The position numbers and the translations under genes were made by a program. Source: Undaria pinnatifida (Eukaryota; Sar; Phaeophyceae; Laminariales; Alariaceae). Taken from it: a stretch of DNA of 64,000 nucleotides. The stretch's first letter is position 1; each line of letters begins with the position of its first letter. The stretch spans positions 7,682,603 through 7,746,602 of the forward strand of contig JABAKD010000002.1 of NCBI GenBank assembly GCA_012845835.1, given 5' to 3'. Positions 12,010-23,704 of the stretch are shown here, one piece after another. The notes under the pieces are model-generated. The model had not been told where the DNA came from, did no database searches, and saw nothing but the letters and a program-made list of their open reading frames with translations.

Positions 12010-12172
12010 CTACACATTATTTTGAAAGTACGTGGAAGTGTGGTGAGCTTAACCCCTTCAGAACCCCGAAATCTATCCCTATACTGAATTCTAGTAAATC
12101 TGTCAAAGAAAAAAAAAGGATCTTTAGTGGGAAAGGCTTTTAGCTTTTAGTTTCCCCCATCCGCCGGAGGAT
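12010..12172 (+). mobile_element. SINE-like repeat (family S), 3' part, carrying an inserted MITE
   Basis: GTACGTGGAAGTGTGGTGAGC is followed at once by a TTAA-flanked MITE (12049 to about 12144), after which the family S 3' end resumes (TTTCCCCCATCCGCCGGAGG) with an A-rich tail. The insertion lies at the same TTAA as in the copy at 26083-26395. Confidence 0.65.
12049..12144 (+). mobile_element. TTAA-flanked piggyBac-like MITE, copy 2
   Basis: Left end TTAACCCCTTCAGAACCCCG; body CTATCCCTATACTGAATT and CTAGTAAATCTGTC. The right end is decayed (GGGAAAGGCTTTTA). Inserted in a family S repeat. Confidence 0.6.
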
Positions 12173-12294
12173 GAAAAAAAAAAATCAAGGCAAGGAGCTG
12201 GAAGAAGCGGCGCGGAAGCAACTTTGTGTGATACTCTCGAACTGCTGCGCGCTCTTCTTATCAATAGAGACGCTTGATTAGATCGCATTACGTA

Positions 12295-13170
12295 GTTGTC
12301 GTTTTTTTGGTTGGTGCACATGTGTCTCGGGGGGGGCTCGATAATAAGCAGCCCCTTAAAACTGCCCCTCGGGGGCGCTGTTTAGGGCAAGCTGCTTGGA
12401 AGAAGTGTGTTGGTTGGTTTGCACGTAATGCAAGGGGGGTAACACCCATTATAACTGCCCCCATTTTTGAAGGGGACAGACTACTTGAAAGTTGTGTGTT
12501 TTTGGCGGTTTACATGTATCCCAGGGGGGTTAGCTCATTAAAAGGACCCCCACGTTTTTTGGCGGAAAGTTGAAGTTGCTCGGAAGCAGACATTATCGAA
12601 GTATGAGAAAATATGGGTTTTGTACGTACGTAAGAAGTTTGACCAATCAGATCAATGCGGTAATTCATAGTCGTATGAGCGATAGCATTGGGTACACCTG
12701 GCCCACCCGTGTAGGCGACGACCTGCACGCGGAGCGCGTAGGGGAGCAGAGTCGGAGCTGCAGGTCCAAGGTGTGATACAGACTAGTTTAAGTAAGTAGC
12801 GTGTTTTGGTTGGTTTAGATGTGTCGCAAGGGGGTCAACCAATTAGAATTGCCCCCACGGTTTTTTTAGGGGAAAATTACTTAGAATGAATGTGTTTTGG
12901 TTAGTTTGCATGTGCCCCTTGGGGGTTAACCCGTTATAAATGCCCCCACGTGTTTGGGGAACGGATACGTGGACGTAGAGTGTTTTGGTCGGTATACATA
13001 TATGCCCCACGGGGGAAACCGATTATAGCTGCCCCCGCGTTTTTTGGGGACAAACTACTTGTAAGTATCATGTTGTGATCGGTTTATAATAGATATATTT
13101 CCCAAGGGGTAGTTCTATTAGAACTGCCCCCAAGTTTTTCGGGTACAAACTACTTGGAAGGAGTGAGGGG
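12295..13170. repeat. Tandem array, ~88-bp unit, about seven copies
   Basis: The unit holds TGTGTTTTGGTTGGTTTACATGT in variants, then CCCAAGGGGGTTAACC, a TTATAACTGCCCCCACG block, TTTTTTGGGGAC and AACTACTTGGAAG. Copies begin near 12298, 12405, 12494, 12800, 12890, 12980 and 13072. The array is interrupted at about 12570-12790 by unrelated sequence. A related single unit lies at about 25480-25560. Each unit has complementary G- and C-runs that could pair. Confidence 0.8.
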
Positions 13171-13437
13171 TGATTTTCGCGGTGATAACATCGAGAGTTT
13201 ATCTGTCTTCGGCTTGCAAAGCGAAAAAAATATATATGTTTAGATGAACGCCTCCGCTTCTTTCTACGTAGCGGTCCGCTTCGCATTGTCTCGCGGAACG
13301 ACGTCGAGGTTTCCTTACAGCGAACTACCAAAGGCAACGACAACGACGAAGACAGCGAGAGAGAGACAGGGGTAACAGGCCACCTACCTTTGCGACTGAG
13401 TCGGAGTCGCCATCATCTGTGCATGATCTGTGATATG

Positions 13438-13660
13438 TATCTACCTACCTACCTACCTACCTACCTACCTACCTACCAACCGACCGACCGACCTACCTAC
13501 CTACCGACCGACCTACCTACCTACCTACTTACCTACCTACCTACCTACCTACCCACCTACCACCTACCTACCTACCTACCTACATACATACCGTCCGTCC
13601 GACCGACCGACCGGCCGACCGGCCGACCGACCGGCAGGCAGACAGACAGACAGGCAGACC
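13438..13660. repeat. Tetranucleotide array (CCTA/CCGA/CAGG)n
   Basis: Long CTAC repeats grade into CCGA, CCGG and finally CAGG/CAGA units. A related shorter tract lies at 13986-14065. Confidence 0.95.
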
Positions 13661-13849
13661 TGCGTACGTCTCTATGCTCTGTACCTACAAATATCATGTT
13701 ACCTCCTTACGGAGTTGGATCACCTACCTTTGCGGCTGAATCGTAGTCGCCGCATATGTCCATTTGTTAGATAGAACCTGCGGCTTATTACACGCCTATG
13801 GTCTATGATATATAATACATACCTCCGTAGATTGTAGTTCCAGGGGGTG

Positions 13850-13990
13850 TCGCCGACCTATATCCTTAATGAGGACACACACCCCGTAATGCGCGCGATC
13901 GGAGTATCACACACAGCTTGCAAAGATGAGTTTCGACAAGATCTTCGATCCCACAGCTGGAGTGTATTTTTATTTTTGTAGTATATACCT
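13850..13990. repeat. Dispersed repeat, inverted copy of 11515-11650
   Basis: GTCGCCGACCTATATCCTTA, GAGGACAC, GCGCGATCGGAGTATCACAC, AGCTTGCAAAGATGAGTTTC and ATCCCACAGCTGGAGTGTAT occur in reverse complement at 11515-11650. Confidence 0.75.
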
Positions 13991-14459
13991 CCCACCCACG
14001 TACCTACCTACCGACCTACCGACCGATCGACCGACCGACCGGCCGACCTATATACCTATTGGCCTACCTACACCATCATTACGAGTACCTCACGGGGATA
14101 GGGTCTGGATTTAGGGTACCGAGCCACATGCCCTACTTACTTACCTACCCACCTCATGCGAACGTCGAATAAAAAAGCGGCCCCATGGGTCAACCAGGCA
14201 TGTTGGGGGGGGGGAGGCGTATTTGGGGGGGGTGTGGAGAGAGCGCATGCCATCGAGGAAAACCAAAACGTTACTTTTTTTTTTCGTCTCCCGGGGGTTA
14301 TAACCCGGTGAAGCTCGACCGTCCGCCGCGGAAGGTTTTCACCGCGCGCGCTCAGACGAGTGAGCGCCCGCGGGCAGGGAGGGCGATGTGGGGGCGGGGG
14401 GGCGAGGAGCGGGCGGGGATGGCGTTTACCCCGAAAGTTGGAAAGTTGGGCGCCAGCAA

Positions 14460-14567
14460 CACCGACGGCGGCGGCAGCAGCAGCGGTGGCAGCAGCAGCA
14501 GCAGCGGCGGCGACGGCGGCGGCGGCAGCTGCAGCAGTAGCAGCAGCAGCAGCGGAACCAAACGTTA
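14460..14567. repeat. GCN triplet-repeat tract
   Basis: GGCGGC, AGCAGC and similar triplets. Open frames exist in several phases as expected of any triplet repeat, with no sign that one is used. Confidence 0.75.
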
Positions 14568-14799
14568 AACATTTACATGTGTTTGGACTTGTATGCACCG
14601 CCCTTGCTTGAATGGTTTTTTATAAAAAATATTTCAAGGAAGTCAGCCGTGAGTTCGACGAATTTCGGGTCAATACGTTTTTGTTATTTTTCAGGCAGCG
14701 GCGGATCTTTTGTTTTTTTCACTGGTGCCGGGCATTAATTTTTTATGTCAATATGCCTGATATAATGCGGAGCATACAGCAATTGCGAAATATTAGTAC

Positions 14800-15000
14800 G
14801 AGGACAACAACGACGAGAACAAAAGCGACAAGCACGACGACAACAACGATACCCACAACGACGATTGCAACCACAACAGCACCAGCAACATCAAAAACAC
14901 AGCCATCGTCACCCCACGTTACCGCCAACAGCAACATCAACCACGACCGCCACGACAACAGCAACGGCAACAACACCCACAGCGGCGACAACTGGCTTAT
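14800..15000. repeat. ACA/ACG-rich cryptically simple tract
   Basis: Thr-rich or Gln-rich open frames result from ACAACG-type triplets. The frame 14865-15332 (+) continues about 300 bp into normal sequence without a recognisable domain. Confidence 0.6.
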
Positions 15001-15329
15001 CTTTTGTTTGTGGGAAAGAGGTGTTGCGGGGCGCAATCGCGGATGAGGGAACCGATACCGACATCGACATCGACGCCAAGACCAAAGATCACGTTAACAC
15101 CATTGGGACCCAGGTACAGTGGTGGTCCGTCTACTCGTATAGCAAAATATGTCAGCAGACGGTCAGTCAAGAGAAAACGTCCAGGGGTCAAGGGTGTAAA
15201 ACCGATCGTTCCACACTAGAACCTAGTATTTTGGCGTCCGTCAAGGTAAACTACTGGAAAATTGCCGTCGGTCAAGGGGTCGAAGTGCCGTCTCCTGGCA
15301 TACCTGGTCTAATAGTGCCGGTTGAGCAG

Positions 15330-15530
15330 TAATTCGATGAAAATCGACGAGCGTATAAAGCTGAAAAACAGGAACGCTTAACCCAATATATGCGCGAGAT
15401 AAATGAAGGCATGTGCCGGAGGGGGGGAGGGGGGGGGACGCCTGTGACCACGGCTTGTGGCTTGTCCAGAAGGTCGTTGAGGGTAAAGTCTCTTGCGAGT
15501 TGAGCTGGAGAGCAGAAGCGAGGCCTAGAG
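15330..15530 (+). repeat. Family D-related repeat
   Basis: TTCGATGAAAATCGACGAGC, TGAAGGCATGTGCCGG, a G-run, then CCTGTGACCACGGCTTG and GTCCAGAAGGTCG. Matches the tandem pair at 54838-55210. Confidence 0.7.
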
Positions 15531-16119
15531 AACACCAAAACGAAAGCGCCGGTTTCCCGTTTGCGTTACAGTACGCGACAACATTTGACAATTTGGCAGT
15601 CAAAATGTTTTTGACGAGAACCAAAACATGGCGTCTTTGGTGCTGAAGATAGCCTTGGACGCGTCCTGCCTTACATGAGAATTCCAACCTGGCCATAAGT
15701 ATGAAATTCTTCACTGGTGTCGCATACTGTATAGCGCCTGTGAAATCGATTCGCTTGGCACAGATGGGAGCAACCAGTAGCGGCAGTATGCGGAGTAGCT
15801 GCCGTTGTAGTGCCGGTTGACGCTATAGTGCGGGTTTCCGCTATAGTGCGGGTTTCCGCTATAGTGCGGGATGCCGCTATAATGCCGGTATTTCCGGCTG
15901 CAAATATCAAGCTCCAGACCCGCGGATTATGCCACGCGAATAGTCCGGATAAAAAAATGGGTGCACAACTGCTACCGCAGCATATGCGTGAATCGTTTAT
16001 TTTGTTTGTTTAAACCTTTTTTTTCCCCCTTGAAATTCCAAAGGGGATGAATGAAAGAGCGGTGTTCTTTGAGCCCGTCAAGGCCGCTTGTTGGCCTCAT
16101 GATACTGCGTTTTCTGGTG

Positions 16120-17045
16120 TAGGGGCGGTCGGTCAAGGGGTCACACTGTCGCCGCTATTGTAGGTTTTGGAGGCCGGTATTTGGGGACGCGTCAAGGGTT
16201 TTGTTTGGCCGTATTATGTTGTTTTTAGTGTTGGGGCGGTCAGTCAAGCGGTCAATTCGCGGTCTGCTAGCACATGTTGACCTTAGTTTACTAACTTTAC
16301 TGGAAGGGGCGGTCAGTCAAGCCGTTGCAAACCGCGGTCTGCTTGCACATGTTTGCCTTCGTATACTGACTTTTGTGTTGGGGACGGTCAGCCAAGCGGT
16401 CATTATCTGCGATGCCGTATCGAATGTGATCAAGATGGACAGCGACGCCCCCTTGTAAGCGTTTTATGACGCGTGCTACGGTCGAGGTGCACTGGCTCTT
16501 TTTTTCCTTCCTGAGGGTGGTGACTTGAGGAGGTATATTGCCTTCTGAGGCAAATCCTGATTTTAAAAAAACTGCCCGATAAACGAATCCAGCCATTTAG
16601 CACCGCAGTCCCGACATGGGGACAAAACACTTGGAGTTAGACTGGGATAATTTCAGGGGTTGAAGATGGGTTGAAAACGAAACATTCAGATTGCAAAGTA
16701 AGAATGATTACGTTTCCGACGGTTTGGGGTTAAGGCAGAAAACACCCGTCATTCAGAAGAATATTTTTGCGAAAAAACGATCCCTCTATTGCCCTAGCAC
16801 TCGTCTTGATGCTGGTTTTGGTGTTGGGGGCGGTCAGCCAAGCGGTCAAAGCCGCGGTCATGCTCTACTAGACGGTCAAACCGCGGTCAACCCCTATATA
16901 TCGCAAAGTTTTATCCCATAGTTTTACACGTCTGACTGATCACCGACCGATCCCCAGTTGTTGGGGGCGGTCAGTCACGCGATCAAACCGCGGTCAACGT
17001 CAACCTCTGCAGGCGGCGGTCAAACCGCGGTCAACTCCTAGATAG
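16120..17045. repeat. Degenerate GGCGGTCAGTCAAGCGGTCA repeats
   Basis: At least seven units with GGTCAGTCAAGCGGTCAA and AAACCGCGGTCAAC, near 16128, 16237, 16309, 16384, 16828, 16965 and 17011, spaced irregularly. Further pieces lie at 15160-15280, 18728-18850 and 34670-34700. CCGCGG palindromes recur. The stretch near 16700-16801 is instead a piece of the CGTGCTACGATAG inverted-end element. Confidence 0.7.
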
Positions 17046-17059
17046 CATAGTTTCACACG

Positions 17060-18200
17060 TGGAACAGATGACCGATCCCCACATGATGCCCTAGGCCTAT
17101 GGGGGAACATCTGTGTGGCCTAGCTCATGGTACCAGGTCGGAGCCGTACGCTCCGCGTTCTAGCAAGTTTTTCCAGGGCTGGATCTGTACTCTCTACAAG
17201 ATATGCAGATTCCGCCCAACAATTTCATATCGGCAGGTGCTAGGGGTGTGAGTTGCCTGGAGTTCCCGCCTGGTTATTATTTGGCTGCCGGCCGCCAGCC
17301 AACTAGTCGACTGAAGCCGGGCAAGCGAAGCGAGCCAATAAAGCCCCCCCTGGCCGGGGGGGGGGGCGCTGGATGCGCCCCCGGAGGGCCGGCTGCGCCG
17401 CCGGAGGCACAATTTTCGTTATTTGGCGTCATTTTGTACGCAAAAAGTATGACAAAACGGCCTGCTGTAGGTTCTGTAGTTGAGCACTGGTTTATGCTTG
17501 AAAAATGAAAAAGAAAACACTTGAGCTGTGTGTGTGAGATCGACCAAAGAGGATTTTGATCAAAAACTCAGCTTTGCAAGCTGCGGTTTACATATAAGAA
17601 GCAGGCGAATAAAGAAAAAAATCGTCGTTTTGGTCGGTAAAGGCTATTTGTTATTTGTTTGTATAGACAAGATGCAAAACGTTCCGTCATGCGATCATGT
17701 AGAACAAGGACTGGCGCCTTCTTTGCGTACACCATAAAGTGTTTCCAAACCCAGTGCTGGGAGTTTGGGGCGCTTGGGAAGCCGGCTCTCGTTCAGTACA
17801 CGGTAGCGAACCGCATCTTTGTCGCGGGCGCTCGGGCGAGGAGGGGCCGTCGGAACGACCACTTGAATGATGCAGGCTCCATTGCCGCCGTGGTCACATG
17901 ACGGGCCGGGTTCAACGCTGCCAGCACCTTCGGCACTGCCATCGGTACCAGCACCATCGATGGCGATGGGTCGATGCACCGTGAGTTGCCTATCTGTTCG
18001 CAGCGAGCTTGGGCTCCCGTCTCGGGAAAATGCGTGCCCCGTACGAAACAAGCTTTCCTACAATAAACGAAACCCAAATACACAAAGTGGTTGGGTAGTT
18101 GGCACCTCCCCAACTAACTTGAATAACCAGCCAGCTAATAACTAGCAGGTAACTTGTAGTCAGCCAACTCACAGCCCCAGCATCTACAGGAGCTGCTGTA
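17060..18200. other. No gene recognised
   Basis: Holds a GC-rich palindromic stretch near 17290-17410 (CCCCCCCTGGCCGGGGGGGG) and a family piece near 17525-17590. Short frames on both strands show no domain. Confidence 0.4.
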
Positions 18201-18210
18201 GATAGATTAT

Positions 18211-18310
18211 CTAGATCGTGATCTGTCCAACATGTGTGATCTAGGTCGTGATCTGTCCAACATGTGTGATCTAGGTCGTGATCTGTCCAACATGTGTGAT
18301 CTAGATCGTG
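18211..18310. repeat. 30-bp tandem repeat, three-plus copies
   Basis: CTAGRTCGTGATCTGTCCAA followed by CATGTGTGAT is repeated at 18211, 18241 and 18271, with a partial unit at 18301. Another piece lies at 18660-18690, on the far side of an inverted-end element. Confidence 0.9.
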
Positions 18311-18333
18311 TGATGTGTCCGAGGTGTGGACTT

Positions 18334-18629
18334 AGGGCCGTTCCTAACGAACACGAAAAAAAATGCCAGGAATCGTGACAAAAAACGGTTACATTTTCGC
18401 GAAATCGTGATATTCGTCAGGAATCCGGACTTTGAATCGTTTGGACGTTCTGAATCGTTTTGACGTTTTTTCCATAAAAAAAGTGATGTCGTAGTCTAAT
18501 TCCTGACAAAAGAAAATCGTATTTTTCGTTTGTTTGTTGAAAACTTGACATTTCAAAATCTCAAAATGTCTGGAATCGTGACATGTCGGGACTCGTTTTT
18601 TTTTTTTTCAGTTCGTCAGAAACCGCCCT
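18334..18629. mobile_element. Inverted-terminal-repeat element, 296 bp
   Basis: The left end AGGGCCGTTCCTAACGAAC and the reverse complement of the right end, AGGGCGGTTTCTGACGAAC, match at 15 of 19 positions. The interior is AT-rich with repeated GAATCGTGAC and TTTTGACGTT motifs and no open frame of note. GATCGTGATCTGTCCGAG-like sequence occurs on both sides, so it may have interrupted the 30-bp array. I cannot see a clear target-site duplication, so the superfamily is open. Confidence 0.6.
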
Positions 18630-18899
18630 GGCAGTTTCAAGATCTCACTGCAGATGAATGATCTACCGTAGATCGTGATCTGTCCGAGTTGGGCCTATTT
18701 TGGACTGAGTATGCTGGTTTTCGTGAGGGCGGCGGTCAGTCAAGGCGCCAAACTGCGGCGTACTCACAATATAGCATGTTTTGGCCTTAGGATACCACCA
18801 GTAGTTATAGTGCAGACAGAGGGCGCCCGGGCAAGCGGTCAACCCGCCGCGTCGTATTGATGTTTATATCGTCTATGACCAAGGCCGACAACGGCAGCT

Positions 18900-19040
18900 A
18901 CCATGCCCGGCGGCTGCTGGGCAGGGACGGGGGCGGGGAGAGGGTATGGTCCCGCGGGTATCGGGCGGGGAGGGGGGGGAGAGACAAGCCCGCCCCGCCC
19001 GCCCCCTCCCCGCGCGCCGCGCCTCGAAATGGAGCGCACG
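18900..19040. repeat. GC-rich G-run/C-run tract
   Basis: GGGCGGGGAG and GGGGGGGAGAG blocks followed by CCCGCCCC blocks, locally self-complementary. Confidence 0.6.
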
Positions 19041-19688
19041 CCCGAGAAGTTAGCGAGAGGGAGGTTACTTGATGCACTCACTGCTGCTGTTGTTGTGCCA
19101 CGCTGTAACAAAAAATAGTTGCGGTAGCAGCACAGCAGTTCTCGCGGGGGTACAGGGTGCCAGGTATAATGCAACAATATCGTTAATAGGAGTACGCTTT
19201 CTTTGGTGTACGCTATTTTGTGTGTGCTATATTAACAGTATGAATGTACTGTTTTCTGCTACTATGGTATTGCTCTACAAGTATATACTGGGAATAGTGT
19301 GCACTACAGCGGATCGTTGTACGCTTTTAGCAGCATGAACGCACCACTAGAAAACAAAGTGTAGCACTATTGATGTATCGTTGTACACAGCATAGAGCGA
19401 CGACACCGACAGCGCTGGGTCCTGGTAGTTTGTAAACGTACGCAGAGTACTCGTACTCGGTTGAGTTGCGTTGACCGAACAAGGACTATTCCGCGCAAGC
19501 ACAGGCCATCACACGAACAGCGTCAACGAAATAGTACCGGTAGTCAGCAAGAGCGGAGAAAACTTGGAAGATTTCTAAGAGATTGGAAAACAACGACCGC
19601 TGACTCTAATCTTGCTTCCCCCTCCCCCCCGCGCCGTTTCCTCCGCCCCATGTTCCCTATTCCACGCGTTACATTTAGGCTTATGCAG

Positions 19689-19789
19689 GTTCACCTGCAA
19701 GTTGCGCCCGGATCGGCCTGGCCGGGACTACAGGAGCGAGGAGGTCTCCCAGCAGGACCAGGCCCAGGCTCCGGCGGCCCCCCACCTAG
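19689..19789 (+). CDS. Possible internal exon, unidentified protein
   Basis: An acceptor (CTTATGCAG) and a donor (CTAG|GTGAGA) bound 101 bases that are open in a frame reading FTCKLRPDRPGRDYRSEEVS and then QQDQAQAPAAPHL. Third positions are strongly G/C. The segment is short and no neighbouring exon was found, so it could be chance. Confidence 0.3.
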
Positions 19790-20219
19790 GTGAGACGCGT
19801 GTAATAAGGCTTGCTTTAGCTGGGTACGTAATTGGTTAACCTGTCACCAGTAGTCCAGTGGACTAATTAGTATGTAGTACCCTCTAATGAATGCCTTCAT
19901 ATGAGAGCGTTACTAATGATACCGCCGACTGTCATTGTAAACAAGAGTGACTGAGTGTTGGGGTCGTAGCGATGATGCCGCCGGTTGTTGTTGGGCGCAA
20001 GAGAGAATCCACTGATGCAACAGGTTGTTGCTGTCGGCGAGAGAGAGAGAGCGTGAGCAAGGGCAACGCAAGGGGTTGGTGACGGGTCTGACTGTTGGTG
20101 GGAACTTGAGGCGGTGTTCGTGACGCCCAGGCCCAGGCCCAGGCCAGGCCCTCCGCCAGCGTGAGAAGAGTGGTGCAAGGTTTAGTTTGGGTAGGTAATG
20201 TTCTACCCTTTCACCGGCA

Positions 20220-20403
20220 CAGTAGGGGTCTCCAAGAAAGGGGTGGTGTGCCTGAAAGCAGCACGACCGCCTTATGAAGGGAAGCCGCCTTACTCGATAG
20301 CACTGTACAGGTGTATGAGTGCAGTTCCCCAGTCGCGCCGAGCGATTTTGAGAGACTTATATCGGGATACCCGCATGATATGGGTATTGGGGGACCCCTA
20401 CTG
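20220..20403. mobile_element. Inverted-terminal-repeat element with CAGTAGGGGTC ends, 184 bp
   Basis: The left end CAGTAGGGGTCTCCAA faces TTGGGGGACCCCTACTG. The inside shares CGACCGCCTTAT, GGGAAGCCGCCTTA and CCCCAGTCGCGC with 8940-9073. The CAG start is common in hAT elements, but I see no 8-bp target duplication. Confidence 0.6.
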
Positions 20404-20419
20404 TACTCCAGTGGACTGG

Positions 20420-23400
20420 TTGCTAGAACCGTACAGCAATAACTTAACATGGGAGTGTTGATGACGCCGCTGGCTGTTGTGAGCTAGAGAGGGTGCTGGC
20501 AAGGTCTTATGAGCAAGAGGAGGTGTTGGCGACGCGGCTGGCTGCTGTTGCGAGCAAGACAGAGTAGCGATGACGCCACTAACTGTCGCTGTGAGCAAGC
20601 AAGAGTGTAGATGGTGACGGTTGTTGCGAACAGGAGAGGGTAGCAGCGATGGCGCCGTTAGCTGTTGTTGCTTTGTTGTGAGCAAGATTACACGGGTGTT
20701 TACCTTCGTGTGGCGTCTTTCTAGCTCTTGCCCCCTCCCCCCCCTCCCTCTCTCTCCCGTCTGCACTTTGCTCGTTGCCTCTTTTTGTGCTCACATTGCG
20801 CCTCACTCGTTTTTTTTTTGTTTTTCTTGAGTGTGCGTTCGCTTCTGCCTATGTGTGTTTGATTAATCCTTGGAGCGGCGTGTAGTTCTTCCTCCCCTTC
20901 ACCCCCCCTCCGTACCCCCTGCTACCCCCCCTTCCCCTCACCGCCACCGTTCAGACTTTGCGACAGGCGATATCTCGTCAGTATTAAAGCTCTTGCTGAG
21001 CGCAACGTGTGTATAATTTTTATGTCACCGCCGGCCTTGTAGTCCCTCCTCCCCCCACCCCTCTACCCCCCCCCCCGCCCCACCTATCCGCCAACTTATA
21101 TAAGTTGCGACGCGCGATATCTCGTAGCCCAAGCATCTCCTGTGCGCGCCATGTGTGTCATTTTTATGTTATCGCCGGACACGGACCCGACCCCGACCCC
21201 GAATCCACCCGGAAGAGGCGGAAGCAGTGCTTGATCGGTCGGGAGAGATGCCTCAGGGAGACAGGGACAGAGTAGAAATTGGTGGGGCGAGCGATAGGCA
21301 GGCGGATGGCAGCCAGGCAGGAAAGACAGGTATTGCCGTGATCATTCGCTTCTCCGGGAGATAGGGAAAGAAAGCTGCTTGCTGCTGCCCCGTGCTAGCT
21401 TGGGTTGCCCGAGGGTTCGGCTCGGCGAACGGACAACCCGAGCGCACGGTGGAGCGTTAGCGGCAGTAGGAGCAGCGGCAGCAGCAGAGGTAGTAGCGCT
21501 AGCGGCGGCAGCTGAAGCAACAGCAGCGCCTGCGGCAGCAGTGGTACCAGCAGCAGTATTGCAGCAGGGGCGGCAGCAGCAGCGGTAATTATACCAGCAG
21601 CAGCAGCAGCGGCAGGGTAGCGATACCAGCAGCAATACCAGCAGCTACTGCAGCGGTTGCCGTGCCAGCACCAGCACCAGCACCAACTCAGAGGGCGAGC
21701 GCCGCCAACATATACGTACTTGTCCATCTCACAGTTCCTATACATACATTGTCCTGTGTACGTACTGCGCGCCCGCGCGATCGGCACGGCATTCCGCGTG
21801 CAACCTCCCCGTTCCGTCCCGTCCCGTCCCGTCCCGCCCCCCCGCCTCTTTGTTTTCTGTGCTTGGAAACGATCGGCACCTAGTTCACCTGCATCCTCGC
21901 CCCCGCGTGCGTTAGGAACGGCGGCGTCAAGTGTCCCACTTGCGGAGAAAAAGTGCCGGCAGCTATGCCCTACTCAAGGTAGCTTATCCCTCAGCCCCTC
22001 GGGTCCCGAGGTAGCTTCGTTTTTTCGACGACGTGTTGACTTGCTGCTGCTGTTACTGTCGTTATTGTTGTTGTTGGTGTTATTGTTGTGAGTGTTGGTG
22101 TTGATGGTGGTTTTGTTGCTGTTGTTGCTGTTCGTGGTGGTGGTGATGGTGATGTTGCTGTTGTTGGTGATTTTGGTGATGCTGGCGTTGTTGGGGATGT
22201 TGCTGCTGTTGGTTGTTCTTGATTTGCTGATGTTGCGGAGGCTGATTGCTGCTGCTGGCATTGCTGCTGCCGCTGCCTCTGTCAGCGCTGCTAGCGCTGC
22301 TGCCGCCGCTGCTGCTGTTGGCGGTGTTGCCGTTGTTACTGCTGCTGCTGTTGGTGGTGATATGTCGCTGCTGCTACTGATTTTGCTGCTTGCTGCTGAT
22401 GATGTTGGTGGCGATGTTGCTACCGCCTGCTGCTGCTGATTGCTGTTGCTGCCTGCTTTCTGCTGACTCTGCCGCCGCTGCTGCTGCCGCTGTTGTTGGT
22501 GTTGTTGTGGTGATACTGTTCCTGCTGCTGACTGCAGCTACTGACTGCTTCCGTTGCCTGTGCATACTTCTGTTCCTGCTGTACAGTGTATGGTGGCTTG
22601 GTATCTTATTTCGTGTATTGGTTTCGTTTGCCTTGATTTGCGCGTGAGATGGCACGAAGGACGAGTTGAGTTTGCTCCCATTTGGTGTGATCGGACATTA
22701 GTCTATAGACTCTAGTCTATAGACTATGTATATTACGTCATTTCGTCTGCTTTCATCTTCCTGCAAGAGTTTATTTTATTTATTACTCGTTTTTGTTTGA
22801 TATGACGTCGTCTTCAGTTCAGATAATTTGATTTCGTGTCCCGGGAAAAAACAAGCATACAGTAGTTTGACCATGAAAATTAATGTCTTCATTGTTGGTC
22901 TTTCCCCTCTGCTCTGCAGCTGCGCGACGCACCATTTGTAAACGACCTGATATATTGGTATTACTTAGGAAGAACATTTTCTGGAATCGCCGCATCATCG
23001 TCTGCCGTTTTTGGGGCTGCGCCTCTTCGTTCGCTTTCGCTTGATTTTATTCTCTTTGATCTCCTTTTGCTGTGTTTTCTTCAGACTCATGTTCTGTAAC
23101 ATTTCTACAGAAACGCTCCGCGCGCCTCTCTTTTTTTCTTTCGTGGATCTTCTTTCCAGCTGTCCTAGTTGTTATCTGCTGCTAGTCGTAAGCGACGGGT
23201 TCTCTCCGGAGACTACTATTCCGAACACTGCAGTTGCTAAATAGACGAAATACTGCTCTTAACCAGAAGCACAATATATATTTTTTTGGTTGGACAAAGA
23301 CGACTCTCTCTGACTGGCAAGTTTTTCTCTATCGAGATGCTAGAGATACATACGTTTCTAATGCTGCAACGTTTTGTGACACCCGACATGCAAGTAGTGC

Positions 23401-23700
23401 GTCTTCGAAAACGTGGGTATAGTTCTAAAGAAGTTAAGGCCGACAGGTTTGGCGTCAGAATGCTGAAGAATTATATCTCCAAGCATTGTTTTTATTGCAT
23501 TTGTGATGGTTTTTTTCTCCAACCATAGGTGGAGGTTGATCGGGCGGGTGACGGGCCATTCTCACGTGGATGTAAAGAGAAAAACAGCGACGGTCTTGCT
23601 AGAGAAGGCTGCAAGGCTGTATCAGATGTGTGCCTGTAGAACCGAGCCACAACTGACCACGAATGGCAGTTGCGGCAGATTTGGGAGTCATCTCCCATGC
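20420..23700. other. No confident gene; triplet-rich and C-rich tracts
   Basis: Contains GCN/CAG-type triplets at 21445-21680 and a 530-bp GTT/GCT-rich tract at 22035-22560, both cryptically simple. Also C-rich low complexity near 20730-20950 and a palindromic AGTCTATAGACT pair at 22699-22727. Open frames over these tracts are composition artefacts. Confidence 0.5.
22035..22560. repeat. GTT/GCT triplet-rich cryptically simple tract
   Basis: About 175 consecutive triplets are mostly GTT, GCT, GTG or CTG on the plus strand, giving long Leu/Val/Ala (+) or Asn/Ser/Gln (-) frames. Confidence 0.75.
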
Positions 23701-23704
23701 TACT

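Noticed and set aside
22035-22560. Ala/Val/Leu-rich or Asn/Gln-rich gene
   Set aside because: Every phase is open because the DNA is a GTT/GCT triplet mixture; no splice sites or non-repetitive coding flank.
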